Of a DNA stretch of 45,749 nt, positions 32,760-43,625 are shown one piece after another. Position 1 is the stretch's first letter. Every line of letters starts with the position of its first letter. This DNA comes from Basidiobolus meristosporus CBS 931.73 (lineage: Eukaryota; Basidiobolomycota; Basidiobolomycetes; Basidiobolales; Basidiobolaceae). Both the position numbers and the translations under genes were made by a program. The stretch lies in assembly GCA_002104905.1 (NCBI GenBank), contig MCFE01000685.1:1-45749 (forward strand), in the 5' to 3' direction. A model generated the notes under the pieces. The model worked only from the letters and a program-made list of their open reading frames with translations, did not search any database and was not told the DNA's origin.

Positions 32760-35700
32760 CAGGCAGAATCCGTTTCTTATACTCTTAGTAGCCAAAGCCC
32801 ACCTGAATTCCTCCGTGTTTTACATCGTTGGCGAACGAGAAAAAGCAAGTTCTTTACGGAACATGCTGTCTGTCTAGACGGATAGTAAATTGATGATGCT
32901 AGATGCTATTCATATGCATGATAAGCCGACCGAAAACTTGATGGTGGTTAGATGAGTGCTTTGGTGATTGGAGGGTTCCACCGAAGAAAATATACCCACC
33001 AAATCATATATTAATATGTACCTGATTTCACAATCATTAGGGTTCAGCCTACTGAGTCTAATAGCTCATGGGCGCCTGAAACATATGCCTTCTCATTGTT
33101 CATTAGTGCGGTAACAGTTGGATCTGATGGGTAGTTGTTAATATGGCGGGCAAACGGTCGGGATGCCTCAATCCTGAACTGTGCATAGCTAGGAATCCAT
33201 TCACCATAAGCTTAATTGGTTAAATAGTCTTCTCTTCACGTGGCGGAGAGGTTGATGGCTGCAGCCATGAGAACTGCGATGGAAATATCGTGCTAGGTCA
33301 AGGTATAACTCTCGTTAATATTGCTAGAAACAAACTACAAGAACAAATGTCTAATGCTGGTTCCGTGGCTCTAATCTGGTGTCTCGTACCTCCTGGTGCC
33401 AAAACGTAGGAAAATCATTCCGAGCTAAGCCAAGCCTAGCGGTTTCATAAGCCAAATTATCAATTCTCTGGTTGCATCAACTTAAAATGTGATGTGATTA
33501 TTGATGCTTCATTAGCATGCATGCCCCTCAAGGTGGCAGTTCTGGTTTACACACTGTACTACGCCCAACATAAAGGTCACATGCTTGTAGTCTGTAGTGT
33601 ATGTCATTTCCCAAACACTTAGTAGAACACTATCCCGGAGGCAGACCTGAAGCAATCATTGAAGCCACTCTATAGCCGAAAATGCACTAATCTTCTGTGG
33701 AGTACAATCAGCCGCTGAGTGCCCTAACATTCCCATCTGCGCTTCATGATTTTCTTTTAAGTGAGCCACACTGATATTTTAGGCTGAAGGTTGATGCTTA
33801 TAAGGGGATTAGAATGTAAATTTAAGTAACGGCATACACTTTCAAGTGCAACGAGTGTGATTTGCTGAGCGATCGATGCTAGGCAAGTGGTCACAATACT
33901 TCTTCGTGCCACTTGAGTGAGTAGTAAGCTCCAAATAAATCAATATGATACGGTATGGTAAAAGATGGAGTATACTGGAGCTCAATTGATTGGAGAAAAA
34001 GCAGAGGACACAGCACAGGGCTTTCCTGTGTACTTTGCCAGTTGGAAAACTCCGAAGCACATGTGCTGTCCAAATACTAGGCCCAGTTTGGTCACCGTTC
34101 CAGTTCGTCTAGTATATTCGTTTTGTCCGTTTCAATGCCATCCAACATTGGCTCTCACGAATCAAAGGTATCCTCAATCCCGACAAGGCTATTGATTAAC
34201 CTCATATTCATGCTACCACGGCCCACCAATGGATCTGCACCAGATACAGCCACCCACATCTGAGGTTTAGTCACACTGCCGACCTGTGCTCTGATAAGAG
34301 AACTCTTACGCGGTCGATGCTTGTGCCAGTAGCAATGGTGATCCTTAAATTCTGGAGACCCGATGTTCGAAAGTGGTTGCCACAGTCTATATCTAATTTG
34401 CGATGCGGTGTATAAATTTAGCAACACCTGAGACATCAAGCAGGTTTTGTATGACTCAGAAAGAGAGAGGTATATCCCATCTTGGTTCTTGGCTGGTAGA
34501 AGCCATTTGGTGTTTGCTCAGTTCCAACCTTGGCTGGAGATGGCAGGTGATTTCGGTGGTTCCATATTGTGCTGAGATTAAAAATATTACTAGACTTGAA
34601 TCATCAACACGATACCAGTAGCTAAATAGCAATATGGTGATACGGAAATATTGTAGTTTGGTGTTGGCTATCCTCTATCCGGATGCACACACATTACTGA
34701 CCTGATCTTCAGATGGATGTGTGATTTGTTATATTCCAGGGTGAGTCCTCCATTTATTAATCTAATTTGAGGCCTAGACTCTGAGTGAGGCCGTGTCTAT
34801 TTCCTGAGCAAATACTCGAGTGGTGTATGATTCAGCCCTGCTGTCCCGTGGCCGACGTGAATGCTTTTTCGCGATCAGCAATGGCCAAGAGATCAGTGAT
34901 GCAAACAACGATACACTCCAACAAATTTGCGTTTGTAGCGCAGAGGATATCTTCGCAAGCTTCTGATGGCAAATCTGTGTCCAGATTCCATAATTAGCAG
35001 CAAAGTTTTGCTGGGACGGAGTTGCTCACATATTTGGCTATGCAATCCTAAGCAATATATCGAAGCATTTTAAGGAAAGGTGAACCAAATGAAATGGATG
35101 ATATTAAGCTTTAATATCCTAGGGAGACCAGGGTACGCCTGATTGGTTGGGGCAGAGGATTGTGAGACCACCTCGCCATTCTCAACTATAATTATCACCT
35201 TATGAAACAAGTGCATAAAAGTTGATAGATTGTAATCTTGCGGATGACAGTATCTGTCTGAAGTAAAATACATAAAATTCAAAATTGCTTTGGCTTTGAC
35301 GGCGTAAAGATGAGCCATACACCACTACACACATCTGTGGATGATATAGAAAGGAGACTGGGCTAATGAGGGGCAGTAATAAGCATGTATACTATTTAAA
35401 GTGTCGAATAAAATCACCATTGATGACTTGCAATACTTGGCGGCTACAATTGGAATCATTGCGATAAGAATGTCAGCGCAGCTCGTGTGCTTATTCCCTC
35501 ATTTGGAAACCGCTGTAATTAAGGTGTTGATGATAAGCCACAGTCATCCACTCACAGGCCTCTTTCATATATCACCAAACTATTATGCTAATCTTCCATC
35601 TCACCCTCCTTTGCAGATCTCAGTAGTATATTGGATTCTATTTCCTGATAAACTCCGTTTCAAGTTGAGCTGAAGTGTGATACATCAAATATCATTGGGC

Positions 35701-36690
35701 ACCAATGAGTATGCATTCTTCAGTAAACTCGAATGAGCGGACCACGAACGCAACACTACAAACAAGTCGAAGCATTTTGAGATCAGTACGATTGGCCCAG
35801 CTGCACAACTGACCAAGCTCAAATGCGATTAGAAATAGTGACATATCAATAGCCGATGGTTACGTAAGCGAGCGCTCTCAGATCATTCGACCAGTTGCCT
35901 AAAGTATTTCTGAAGGGCTTGAGAGCATGATGCCCAATTGGTTTCCTTCACGAATTCAACAGACTCCAGGAGACATCAACCACAATGAACTACTCACCCA
36001 AGTGCGACTTCCATGCCACAAGCCGGAATCAACCAATCCATTCGTTGCTGCTTACTGCCGGGGAATTGATTGCTGCATTTTAGATGAGATGCCTCAATAG
36101 AATCTTGTCATCATGAAAAAATGGGATCATGACCAACTCAACAATTGAGATCCGTCAAAATGGTTGGTTCCATGCTCAGTGAAACCGATGCCGTTTACTG
36201 GCTGTGTAGCCAGTTGGAAATGTGATCAATGATTTCCTGCTGCATTGCGTGAAAGACAAAGCTGTACGTAGACACTCATCGACTCTACAACTGCCATTTA
36301 GAACGCTACCAGTGATGCTTATAAAATGAGCCGCCATACTAATCGCGCGTTGAACGCATGATGCTCTTAAACGGTGTTTATTTCTTCCTAAATCAAAACA
36401 AGCCAGACACAGTGCATTTCCCCTGACTATTGAGTTTTAGAGCCTCAACGAGAGATCCAAAAAGGAAACGGAAAAGGTAAACCTATCACAAACGAAGAAA
36501 TATGCCATCAACATAGACATCTAATCTTGGGGAATTATACCAAAGTTGGTAAGCCGAGTGCTATTTGAGAGGATCAAATTTGTCTAGCTGGAATCGGTTG
36601 GTGTAAGTGTTTAAGGGATTTAATCATCTCCAACAGCCAATCAAGCCCCATTCAATGTTATCAGGTGCCCAGGACTGTTTGGAAGTTGGT
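32760..36690. other. Long gene-free region (about 3.9 kb)
   Basis: AT-rich with only short ORFs; no protein family, tRNA, LTR or LINE copy recognised. Its right end should contain the promoter of the WOPR gene, including a TATA-like TTTATAAG near 36694. Confidence 0.5.
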
Positions 36691-36693
36691 TCG

Positions 36694-36701
36694 TTTATAA
36701 G
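36694..36701 (+). promoter_or_regulatory. Candidate TATA box of the WOPR gene
   Basis: TTTATAAG about 205 bp before the ATG at 36907; a second TTTTATAA at about 36791 is an alternative. Confidence 0.35.
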
Positions 36702-36906
36702 CAGTTGGCCAGCCGACGCTGACCATATTCTCCTTCACTAATCCTTACATCCAATTCTTATAGCCTGACATATTCTCACATTACGTACGTCCTTTTATAA
36801 CACCAGCTAGCCAGAGAAGAATCCATCCTTCGACGCACACCCTATCGACGTGTGCATCCTGAAACCATTTCGCAATCGTGATAGCGGCTAGTACTTTATT
36901 TACAAC

Positions 36907-37845
36907 ATGGAGACCTACTTTGGGATTATTGAAAGCATCCAGGATGCTCTATTAATCTTCGAGGCATGTAGATTAGGTCTTCTTCGACGTGTACAACGCC
37001 GACTAAGTGACAAAGAACGGCAGAGTTTACGTTCGGGCTCTGTGTATATTTGGGAGGAGGAGGAGGCAGGAATGAGACGCTGGACTGATGGACGTACATG
37101 GTCTCCATCTCGAGTGCATGGGTGCTTTCTGACATACAGCGAGCTGGAGGGGAAACGCAAGGCCGCGAGATTGACGGACTCACCTCCTACAGCAACGGCA
37201 TCCGGCATGTTTGCTGAATGTGAGGCAGATTTTGGCTGTCTGATCAAACAATCGCTCTCGTGCACAACCGCAGATCACAGAAAGCTACATCTTGTTGCGT
37301 ACTATCGAAAGAGTCAACTCTCTGCAGATAATCCGCCAACACCATCAAAGGACCCCTTCTTTGCTCAAATAGTAATCCCAAAAGGATTGTACCCTGACAT
37401 GACTGAGGAATGGCCAGTGAGCTTGGCAAACCCTACTGGAACCAAGTTCGAGAAAGAACTACAGCGAAGTTTAGCACTGCAGCGTAGACGTTCTTCCAGC
37501 TCCTCAATTGCTACTAGTAGCAGTCTAGGTGGGGTAAAGCATTTATCTAATTCTAGCACAAACTGTTCGTCTGTAGGATCTGCAATCAAGTTAGAGGAAA
37601 TACCAACTGAAGGCCACACATCTATTTCTGTGGTGACTCCTGAAAGTATGGCTAATTCTGGATGTCCAGCCTCAAGCGTACCAACCATACCTGCATTATT
37701 TCATCAAATAGACGAACCGAACTGTGTCTTAAATCATCGAACTTTACCCCCAATACAAATGCCCTACACTCATATTAGATCCGTCTTGCACAGTGAGGAC
37801 AAGCGGCAGCTCTCGGTCTTGGGACACGCATTCTCAAACTTCTGA
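36907..37845 (+). CDS. WOPR-domain transcription factor (Gti1/Pac2/Wor1/Ryp1 family)
   Basis: 312-aa single-exon gene. The N-terminus is WOPR box A (about 1-80): METYFGIIESIQDALLIFEA, RLSDKERQSLRSGSVYIWEE and RRWTDGRTWSPSRVHGCFLT, the most conserved signature of the family. Box B follows after a variable linker (about 115-160: DHRKLHLVAYYRKSQL, FFAQIVIPKGLYPDM). The rest is Ser-rich and low in complexity (RRRSSSSSIATSSSLGG), as usual for these regulators. Members bind DNA directly and act as master switches of morphology, sporulation or virulence-type programmes. No specific orthologue can be assigned. It is the last unique gene before the telomeric retrotransposon array, so it may be exposed to telomere position effects (inference). 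Confidence 0.93.
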   Translation: METYFGIIESIQDALLIFEACRLGLLRRVQRRLSDKERQSLRSGSVYIWEEEEAGMRRWTDGRTWSPSRVHGCFLTYSELEGKRKAARLTDSPPTATASGMFAECEADFGCLIKQSLSCTTADHRKLHLVAYYRKSQLSADNPPTPSKDPFFAQIVIPKGLYPDMTEEWPVSLANPTGTKFEKELQRSLALQRRRSSSSSIATSSSLGGVKHLSNSSTNCSSVGSAIKLEEIPTEGHTSISVVTPESMANSGCPASSVPTIPALFHQIDEPNCVLNHRTLPPIQMPYTHIRSVLHSEDKRQLSVLGHAFSNF

Positions 37846-37860
37846 GGTCAAATATCACAT

Positions 37861-38124
37861 ATGGAAGTACATACACTTCTTACAACCGTAAAGCAGGTAG
37901 CTGGTTTTAAAAACAATGGATGCCACCTGGTTTCTACCGCGTTGAAGTTTTTGCGATTGAAGGTTTTCTTCAACTACAAGAATTTTGGAACAGTGGATGT
38001 ACGCAAGCTAAAAATTTGTGAGGTCGTCTCCCTGAATGGTCCAAACCAAAAGTGTTACAATGTATACTATTGTAGATTAAATTCTTCCTGCAGCCTATAC
38101 CTTGGTTGTCACAAGGTACTCTAG
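37861..38124 (+). other. Small ORF after the WOPR gene, probably 3' region
   Basis: 87 codons starting 15 bp after the WOPR stop. There is no recognisable motif and it is probably 3' untranslated sequence; real coding is not supported. Confidence 0.2.
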
Positions 38125-38129
38125 GCATT

Positions 38130-39025
38130 GTTACTGCAACTGTATAAAACGATTAGCTCATGTTGGCATATATCTAGTTTTATTGTAGTAGCAAGCTATA
38201 TATATTAGATAATTAAAGCCATACAGGTGGTAACTATTTCAGAAGGGATTAAAGGCTATTATCCTTGTTCAATGATAGCTTTGTGTGCAGGACATAGGTC
38301 CAATGTGCTTCAAACGCACGTTTAATCAAGTATCTAAAAACTTGATCCTAAGATAACGGCGTCAATAATCTATCAGGTGTTCACGATTGGATTACCAGGG
38401 GTGAAGCTTTCAAGTCAAAAAGGTGAATACAGATCATTCAATCGCATAAGTCATCAATTGAGGTGTATCCTGTATCTGTGTCTTCATAGTTGAGATCGGA
38501 TCCTTAGGCTTATGATCTACGCCTGAACAAAGTGAAATATCAGCATCTGTAATTCTAAAGTATTTCTCTGCATGGGTTTAATCAGAGCGTGATCATGTAA
38601 GAACATTCAGTGATGGGTTGTGGCCACTCTAGCTCCAAAAATAACTTATTTCTTGAGACTTATACATCTTCCTAGGTCTTTTGAGTTGTAGCTGCACTAG
38701 TGGATAGCAGCAACCTATTACTATCTATTCTCGAGATTTTGCTTGTAAAGTGCTACTGTTGTGCATCAACATTTAAAACTTAGCCAATTTTACTCTGCTA
38801 GAAAATCTAGTACCCTAACTGATTTTTCCTAACCCAAATATAACTAATCCCAGTCATGGTTTATTTTATCCCATCTCAGAATCTATTTTTAGTTGTCACA
38901 CCTGATCAATTTTCATATGGTCATTATGTCATCAACTGATCTGCCACACCTTTTCAGGTTATTAGTCATCCAATATCTATCTAGCAACTCAGCAGTTGCC
39001 AAAACATTAGCTGACTGATGATGCA
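38130..39025. other. AT-rich gene-free spacer before the telomeric array
   Basis: No gene or repeat recognised. It ends at GATGATGCA, directly joined to the G-run of the first retrotransposon unit. Confidence 0.5.
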
Positions 39026-39628
39026 GGGGGGGGGAGACAGTCACCAACAGGTGAAATCTTTATTTCAGTTGAAACAAAGAAGCCAGCGCTACTGTTGTAG
39101 CTTTGATACAAGAGTGTGTAGCTGAGGGGAATTTGTAGGTAAGTTAATAAGAAGTGATGATAGTTCTTCAGTGCTCAAGACACTGTTCAGTGGGAAGGGG
39201 GGTAGCAAGAGAGGTAAGAATGACTTGTGAACAACATTAATGAGGGGAATGTGATAAGGATTGATATTCATCATAAAGGGAGTGTGCTGCTGCAGATATT
39301 GCTGCCAAAGGTCTGTCAAGTACTTCAGGTAGGCCAGCTTGGGTTTTTCTGACTGCAGAATATAGTGAGCAAACTTCTTGACTTCAGGATCTCCAAGTAT
39401 AGTTCTCCAGCAGGAGTCAGGTGTAGTGTGGTGTGTTCTCTTCCAGGCCTTAATCAGTGGGTTGTTGCAGTTGTGAAGTCTGAGGTATAATCTGGTTCTA
39501 AGGTAGAGAAGTCTGATCTTATAGGGCATAAACCCAAAAGCACCAAGAATAGCATGTCTGTAGGGGCATTCAGGCAAATGAGGCACCAAGGAGGTAATGC
39601 ACCATACTGCAAACTTGTCAAGCTTAGT
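39026..39628 (-). mobile_element. Telomeric LINE unit 1 (5'-truncated)
   Basis: A minus-strand non-LTR element fragment of about 600 bp. Its 3' end (left side) is a 9-base G run on the + strand, preceded in element sense by AATAAAGATTTCACC and the hairpin TCACC-TGTT-GGTGA. Its 5' side is cut inside an open reading frame and joined directly to telomeric repeats at 39629-39644. The 3' end is nearly the same as that of unit 3, so the two belong to one family. Confidence 0.75.
39089..39628 (-). pseudogene. C-terminal fragment of a LINE protein (probably ORF2)
   Basis: The frame is open from the telomeric junction (39628) to the stop at 39089, about 179 codons with no ATG near its start. It is therefore the 3' part of a longer ORF lost by 5' truncation. 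The protein (for example LDKFAVWCITSLVPHLPECP, then YKIRLLYLRTRLYLRLHNCN) has no catalytic motif. Its position just before the LINE 3' end suggests the region downstream of the reverse transcriptase. It is not obviously similar to the end of unit 2 ORF2, which fits a different family. No function expected. Confidence 0.55.
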
Positions 39629-39644
39629 GGGTTAGGGTTAGGGG
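39629..39644 (+). repeat. Interstitial telomeric repeats between units 1 and 2
   Basis: GGGTTAGGGTTAGGGG, same orientation as the chromosome end. It joins the broken 5' side of unit 1 to the 3' end of unit 2. Confidence 0.9.
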
Positions 39645-39870
39645 TCTAAATTCTTTTATTGAATCTGATCAAGTATAGTAATACTATTTCAACTTGATTC
39701 AAGTTGAAAAGTGCATATTGTATAAAGAAGATATATCTATAGTAATGTGAAGGTAAAATACTGCTCAAGTTGAGTTGAGTTCTGGAAAGAAATTTGTCAA
39801 CAAATCAGGCTAGAAAATGAAGTAAAGCTGGGAGTTATTTGAAAGCAAAGCACTAAGGGAAAGTGTAGAG

Positions 39871-42800
39871 CTACACTACCACTTCCTGAAAGGCAGGGAT
39901 CTCACAGGAAGGCAGAAGCTCAGGTCTAATTGCAGATATGATAGCAGAAAGTCTCTGGATGAGCTCCCTTTGTTTGTGAAATTGGAACAAAGATTGGGTA
40001 TCTTTGAACCCAAAGCAGCTCTCTACATGAGAGAAGTAAAAATACCTGCTACAGTAGGGGCACTTGGAACCCAAGCAAAGTGTGTTCATTCTCCACCTTA
40101 TGGCCTGGAAGGCAAAGAAGGAACTCCTGATGTAAAGGGATATGTCTGCTCCACTATGGGAATGTCTACTCTCATGAGAAATAAGTCCAACTCTGTCTTT
40201 TGAGCTAGTAACTCTGGAGATATTCTCCCGCTTCCTTTTATGCATTGCTACAGAGAGAGGAATATGCTCTCTAGGTGGCTTGGCACTGTTGGAGGCCAGA
40301 TAATCTCTATAACCATCAGGAAAGTGTATCTTCTTTCTCACCAATGACTTTGGGGTGGCTTGGACTAAGTTGTTGGTAATCTTATTGACTAAGATCTTCA
40401 AAGGATTATTGGGTGATGCTTTTGCATAGTGCTGCCCAAATCTGATACCTAAAGTCTCAAATCTGATTGGCACAGCCTCAATACCAGTCAGACTATGTAT
40501 AAGCCTCTGATATTGCCTAGAATGGTAGTCAGAAGCATTGACTACCCAGCCAATAGCTTCTTGCTGCAGAGCTTGTAGCTTGGTAATGAGGTCAGGATCA
40601 GCAACCAAACATATCATAGGAGTAGCATACTCCCAAGATGACCTCACAAAGGCCTTGAATAGCTGTAGCCTAATCAGAGGATGCCATCTGGCCCCTTTGA
40701 GCTGTAGGAATCTCAAAGTGGCAGAAGCCCTTTGAATACACTTTTCAGTGTAAGCTGCCCAAGAAATACCACTTTGACAAGTTGGGAGTCCAAGGTAGCT
40801 GTAAGAGGAAGGTTGAGGCAGAAGGGAGTTATTGAAGGAAATATTCCACTCTGGTGTGGGACCAATGTATGCTGATTTAGCAGTGTTTACCTCCATACCA
40901 TTGGCAGTACACCATTGGCTGACTTTACTCAGCAAACAATTAGCTTCTGAGAGACTCCTAGGCAGCAATTGGATGTCATCAGCAAATAACAGTGCAGAGG
41001 GCACAGCAGCTCCTGAGTCATTGAAGCAGAGACTTTGAGCCAGGTCATCAATATAGATATTGAACAGGATTGGTGAAAGCAAAGATCCCTGGAATAGCCC
41101 CCTGAGCCTGGGAAATGGAGATGATATCACACCATTAACACTAATGGTGGAATAGCAGGCTGAGAAGAGTGAGTGTACAATCCTAAGAAGCTGACTGGAT
41201 ACATTCTGGTTCTTTAGCTTCTTCAGGAGTATTGGGATCACTACCCTATCATATGCTTGCTTCAGGTCAATAAAGATTCTGTGTTTTCTTTCTTCATGAC
41301 CTGATAGGTAAAAAGCATCATGAGATACAACTGAATGTGTTGCAGTAGAGTAGCCACCCCTGAAGCCAGCTTGTGCAGGATGAAACTGGGCCAAGGGGGA
41401 GTCCTTCAAGTGGTTGAGGAGGCAGGCCTCAAATATTCTTCTAAGCATTGGTGTCAAGGCAATAGGCCTGAAGTTGTCAATGGTTGAGGAAGTGGACTTC
41501 TTTGGCAAAGGGTGAATGTGAGAGAGATTCCACTGTGAAGGGGTAAACCCTAGCCTGAGGCAATGATGAAAGAAAATCTTCAAATCATCTATGAAAGCTG
41601 GATTTCTAGCCAAAACCTTGAGAATGCATATATGAAGAGGGTCCAGACCAGCAGACTTGGAAGAGGGATACTTGCTGATTGCAAGAAGAAGAGACTTGGC
41701 AGTGAACCATTGACTATCAGAGAGGGTGTCTTGCATGAAAGTCCCAAATGCTGGAACCCAGCCATCTTTAAGGCAATGAGCAGGTGGGTATGCAAATACT
41801 TCTTGAAAGTAATTGTATGCATCATCCACAGCAGAGATACCAGGATCTCTGGAACTGATTATTACTTCTGCCTGAGTTACCCTTTGAGCTTGCTTGAATA
41901 TCACAGCAGCCTGCTGGGCAGCTGAGGCAGAGTGAAGTCTCCAAAGGGGGTCACTTCTCCTAGGACCAGATTTGGCAGCATGAACTGAGTAAGTTCCCAG
42001 GTACTCCTCACATATGACCAATACCAGGGAGTGGAATGCAGTATAGGCAGCATCAATAGCAGCAGAGATGGTTCCTATAGGAGAACAGGATGTAAGCTCT
42101 TCTAGATGTCTCCAGGCAGTTTGCAGTATAGGAGACTCCAAAGAGTAATGGCTGCTAATGAGTGACTGAACCATAGGCTTCTCTAGTGGCTGAAGATGCA
42201 GCTTGACTGAGTCAGAAGAAGAGAAATTCTGGGTGTTAGAGGAAGAGTAGGCCATTGACATCACAGCAGCCATAAATATATGGTCAGACTGGTCACACAT
42301 AACATCAGACTGGAAGTACCAATGAGCCATTGTGTTGTATCTGACAAAAGCATGATCAGGAGTGCTTCCCAGTGGGATGGGGGGGAGGTGCTCCATACCA
42401 AGTCTTAGAAGAAGACTCTCAAACAAGTCTATTCTACTCCTTGGTCCAACCTTCTTGGAGCCAAAGAGTCTACCAAAGTGAGTGTTGATATCACCAAAGA
42501 GCAGAGTGGGAGGCTGAGTGGGCAGGAATGAGGCAATATCCTGACAGGACATTGAGGGAGGGAAGTAGACAGTCATTAGGCTGACTGACATCAGAGTTAC
42601 ACATATTGTATATTCAGTGCAGGAGACCATGGATATCATTGGCCTCAGATGTGGTGATACTAGACAGATCAGTCCAGCCTTCTCATGACCTGTTATGATT
42701 GGGTTAGGGACAATCCTGTTAGGGCCAATCCTTTTGGAGGTGGCTAGGAAGTATGAGTGTGATGAGTGCAGAGCTTGATCAACAAACCAAGTTTCAGCCA

Positions 42801-42918
42801 GGAAAATTATGTCATATCTATTATTTTTGATTAGGTCAGTGACACCAGACCACTTGTGAAAGCTTAATCCTTGGCAATTCCAGTAGCCAATCTTCAGGGG
42901 CTGGGTAGATGTCATCAT
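39871..42918 (-). CDS. LINE ORF2: apurinic-type endonuclease + reverse transcriptase + CCHC
   Basis: 1015 aa, uninterrupted. An N-terminal APE-type endonuclease (about 8-215) has WNCQGL, LAETW, FGDINTHFG (about 140) and SDH (about 210), the catalytic and metal residues of this fold. The reverse transcriptase (about 470-730) has FRPIALTPMLRRIFE, AQAGFRGGYST, FIDLKQAYDRV (about 551) and the active-site LFADDIQLL (about 641-650). A C-terminal zinc knuckle CPYC...H...C (about 950-965) resembles that of other LINEs. The protein should nick or use target DNA ends and copy its own RNA by target-primed reverse transcription. The start ATG overlaps the stop of the preceding ORF as ATGA. With all key residues present it may be active, although its ORF1 is broken or frameshifted. 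Confidence 0.93.
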   Translation of the reverse strand: MMTSTQPLKIGYWNCQGLSFHKWSGVTDLIKNNRYDIIFLAETWFVDQALHSSHSYFLATSKRIGPNRIVPNPIITGHEKAGLICLVSPHLRPMISMVSCTEYTICVTLMSVSLMTVYFPPSMSCQDIASFLPTQPPTLLFGDINTHFGRLFGSKKVGPRSRIDLFESLLLRLGMEHLPPIPLGSTPDHAFVRYNTMAHWYFQSDVMCDQSDHIFMAAVMSMAYSSSNTQNFSSSDSVKLHLQPLEKPMVQSLISSHYSLESPILQTAWRHLEELTSCSPIGTISAAIDAAYTAFHSLVLVICEEYLGTYSVHAAKSGPRRSDPLWRLHSASAAQQAAVIFKQAQRVTQAEVIISSRDPGISAVDDAYNYFQEVFAYPPAHCLKDGWVPAFGTFMQDTLSDSQWFTAKSLLLAISKYPSSKSAGLDPLHICILKVLARNPAFIDDLKIFFHHCLRLGFTPSQWNLSHIHPLPKKSTSSTIDNFRPIALTPMLRRIFEACLLNHLKDSPLAQFHPAQAGFRGGYSTATHSVVSHDAFYLSGHEERKHRIFIDLKQAYDRVVIPILLKKLKNQNVSSQLLRIVHSLFSACYSTISVNGVISSPFPRLRGLFQGSLLSPILFNIYIDDLAQSLCFNDSGAAVPSALLFADDIQLLPRSLSEANCLLSKVSQWCTANGMEVNTAKSAYIGPTPEWNISFNNSLLPQPSSYSYLGLPTCQSGISWAAYTEKCIQRASATLRFLQLKGARWHPLIRLQLFKAFVRSSWEYATPMICLVADPDLITKLQALQQEAIGWVVNASDYHSRQYQRLIHSLTGIEAVPIRFETLGIRFGQHYAKASPNNPLKILVNKITNNLVQATPKSLVRKKIHFPDGYRDYLASNSAKPPREHIPLSVAMHKRKRENISRVTSSKDRVGLISHESRHSHSGADISLYIRSSFFAFQAIRWRMNTLCLGSKCPYCSRYFYFSHVESCFGFKDTQSLFQFHKQRELIQRLSAIISAIRPELLPSCEIPAFQEVVV

Positions 42919-43625
42919 TGATGAGTAGTGGGAGCTGACTGAGAATGATGCTGATCATCAGCTACTGAGACAGGGTCAGGTAAGGGATCAGGCTCATGTT
43001 CATGATCTAAACTAATCATGATCTCATCAGGATTTGCTGAGGTGGTAATGGTTGATTCATTGGTGATAATTGGGAAGCCAGTCTCCTTAGCCAAATCAGT
43101 CAGGTAAGACTTGTATGTGTCTCTGTTTGACATGTTGTAAGACTGCTGCAGTCTTCTTGCATATGCAGCCTTCACTTGCTCAGCCACAATGGGAGTGGCT
43201 TCAGGGTCCAAGGGCTTGGAAGGATCTACCTTGCCAAGTAGTTTGAGAAAGGGGTATTTCTTCACTTTAGCAATGAATGAGTAAGCATACTCAGTAGAGA
43301 GAGTGAACTCTAAAGTATTTCTTCCTATGAAGTTGATACTCCATATCTTGGATAGTTGAAATCTGAATTCAAAGAGGATAGATTTCACCTGCCTTATTGG
43401 TTGATGCCTAATACCTTGAAGGTACATCCTACAGACTTTGTGGTTGACCTCTGCCTTTGTGCTGGTAAAGGGAGGCTTTGCACCAACACAAAGTCTCATA
43501 GCAGCAGTCAGTCTGTTGATTTCTTCTTTGGAGCCAGTCTTGGCATTTTTCTTTGCTATTTCAGCAAAGGTAGGTCTTCTGTATGGCTGAGTTGCTGGTT
43601 GGGAAGTGACTCTGCTTGGTGTGGG
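42915..43625 (-). CDS. LINE unit 2 ORF1, C-terminal part (separate frame)
   Basis: The frame is open from 43625 to the stop at 42915 (236 codons) and overlaps the end of the upstream ORF1 frame by 70 bp. The first ATG is at 43499, but a PTFAEIAKKNAKTGSKEEIN stretch typical of LINE ORF1/Gag lies before it (about 43525-43580), so translation probably enters from upstream. After it comes a domain with KVCRMYLQGIRHQPIRQVK, FEFRFQLSKIWSINFIG and LEFTLSTEY, probably an RRM-like nucleic-acid-binding fold, then an acidic, Pro-rich tail. The stop and the ORF2 start share ATGA, a layout used for termination-reinitiation in other LINEs. Confidence 0.7.
   Translation of the reverse strand, partial: PTPSRVTSQPATQPYRRPTFAEIAKKNAKTGSKEEINRLTAAMRLCVGAKPPFTSTKAEVNHKVCRMYLQGIRHQPIRQVKSILFEFRFQLSKIWSINFIGRNTLEFTLSTEYAYSFIAKVKKYPFLKLLGKVDPSKPLDPEATPIVAEQVKAAYARRLQQSYNMSNRDTYKSYLTDLAKETGFPIITNESTITTSANPDEIMISLDHEHEPDPLPDPVSVADDQHHSQSAPTTHQ

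Noticed and set aside
39026-39034. G run as a CRISPR or phage-type attachment feature
   Set aside because: The setting is eukaryotic and the same G-run/hairpin order recurs at the 3' end of unit 3, so it is an element terminus.
39970-42200. Several + strand ORFs of 65-120 codons
   Set aside because: They lie opposite the reverse transcriptase gene and have no motifs.
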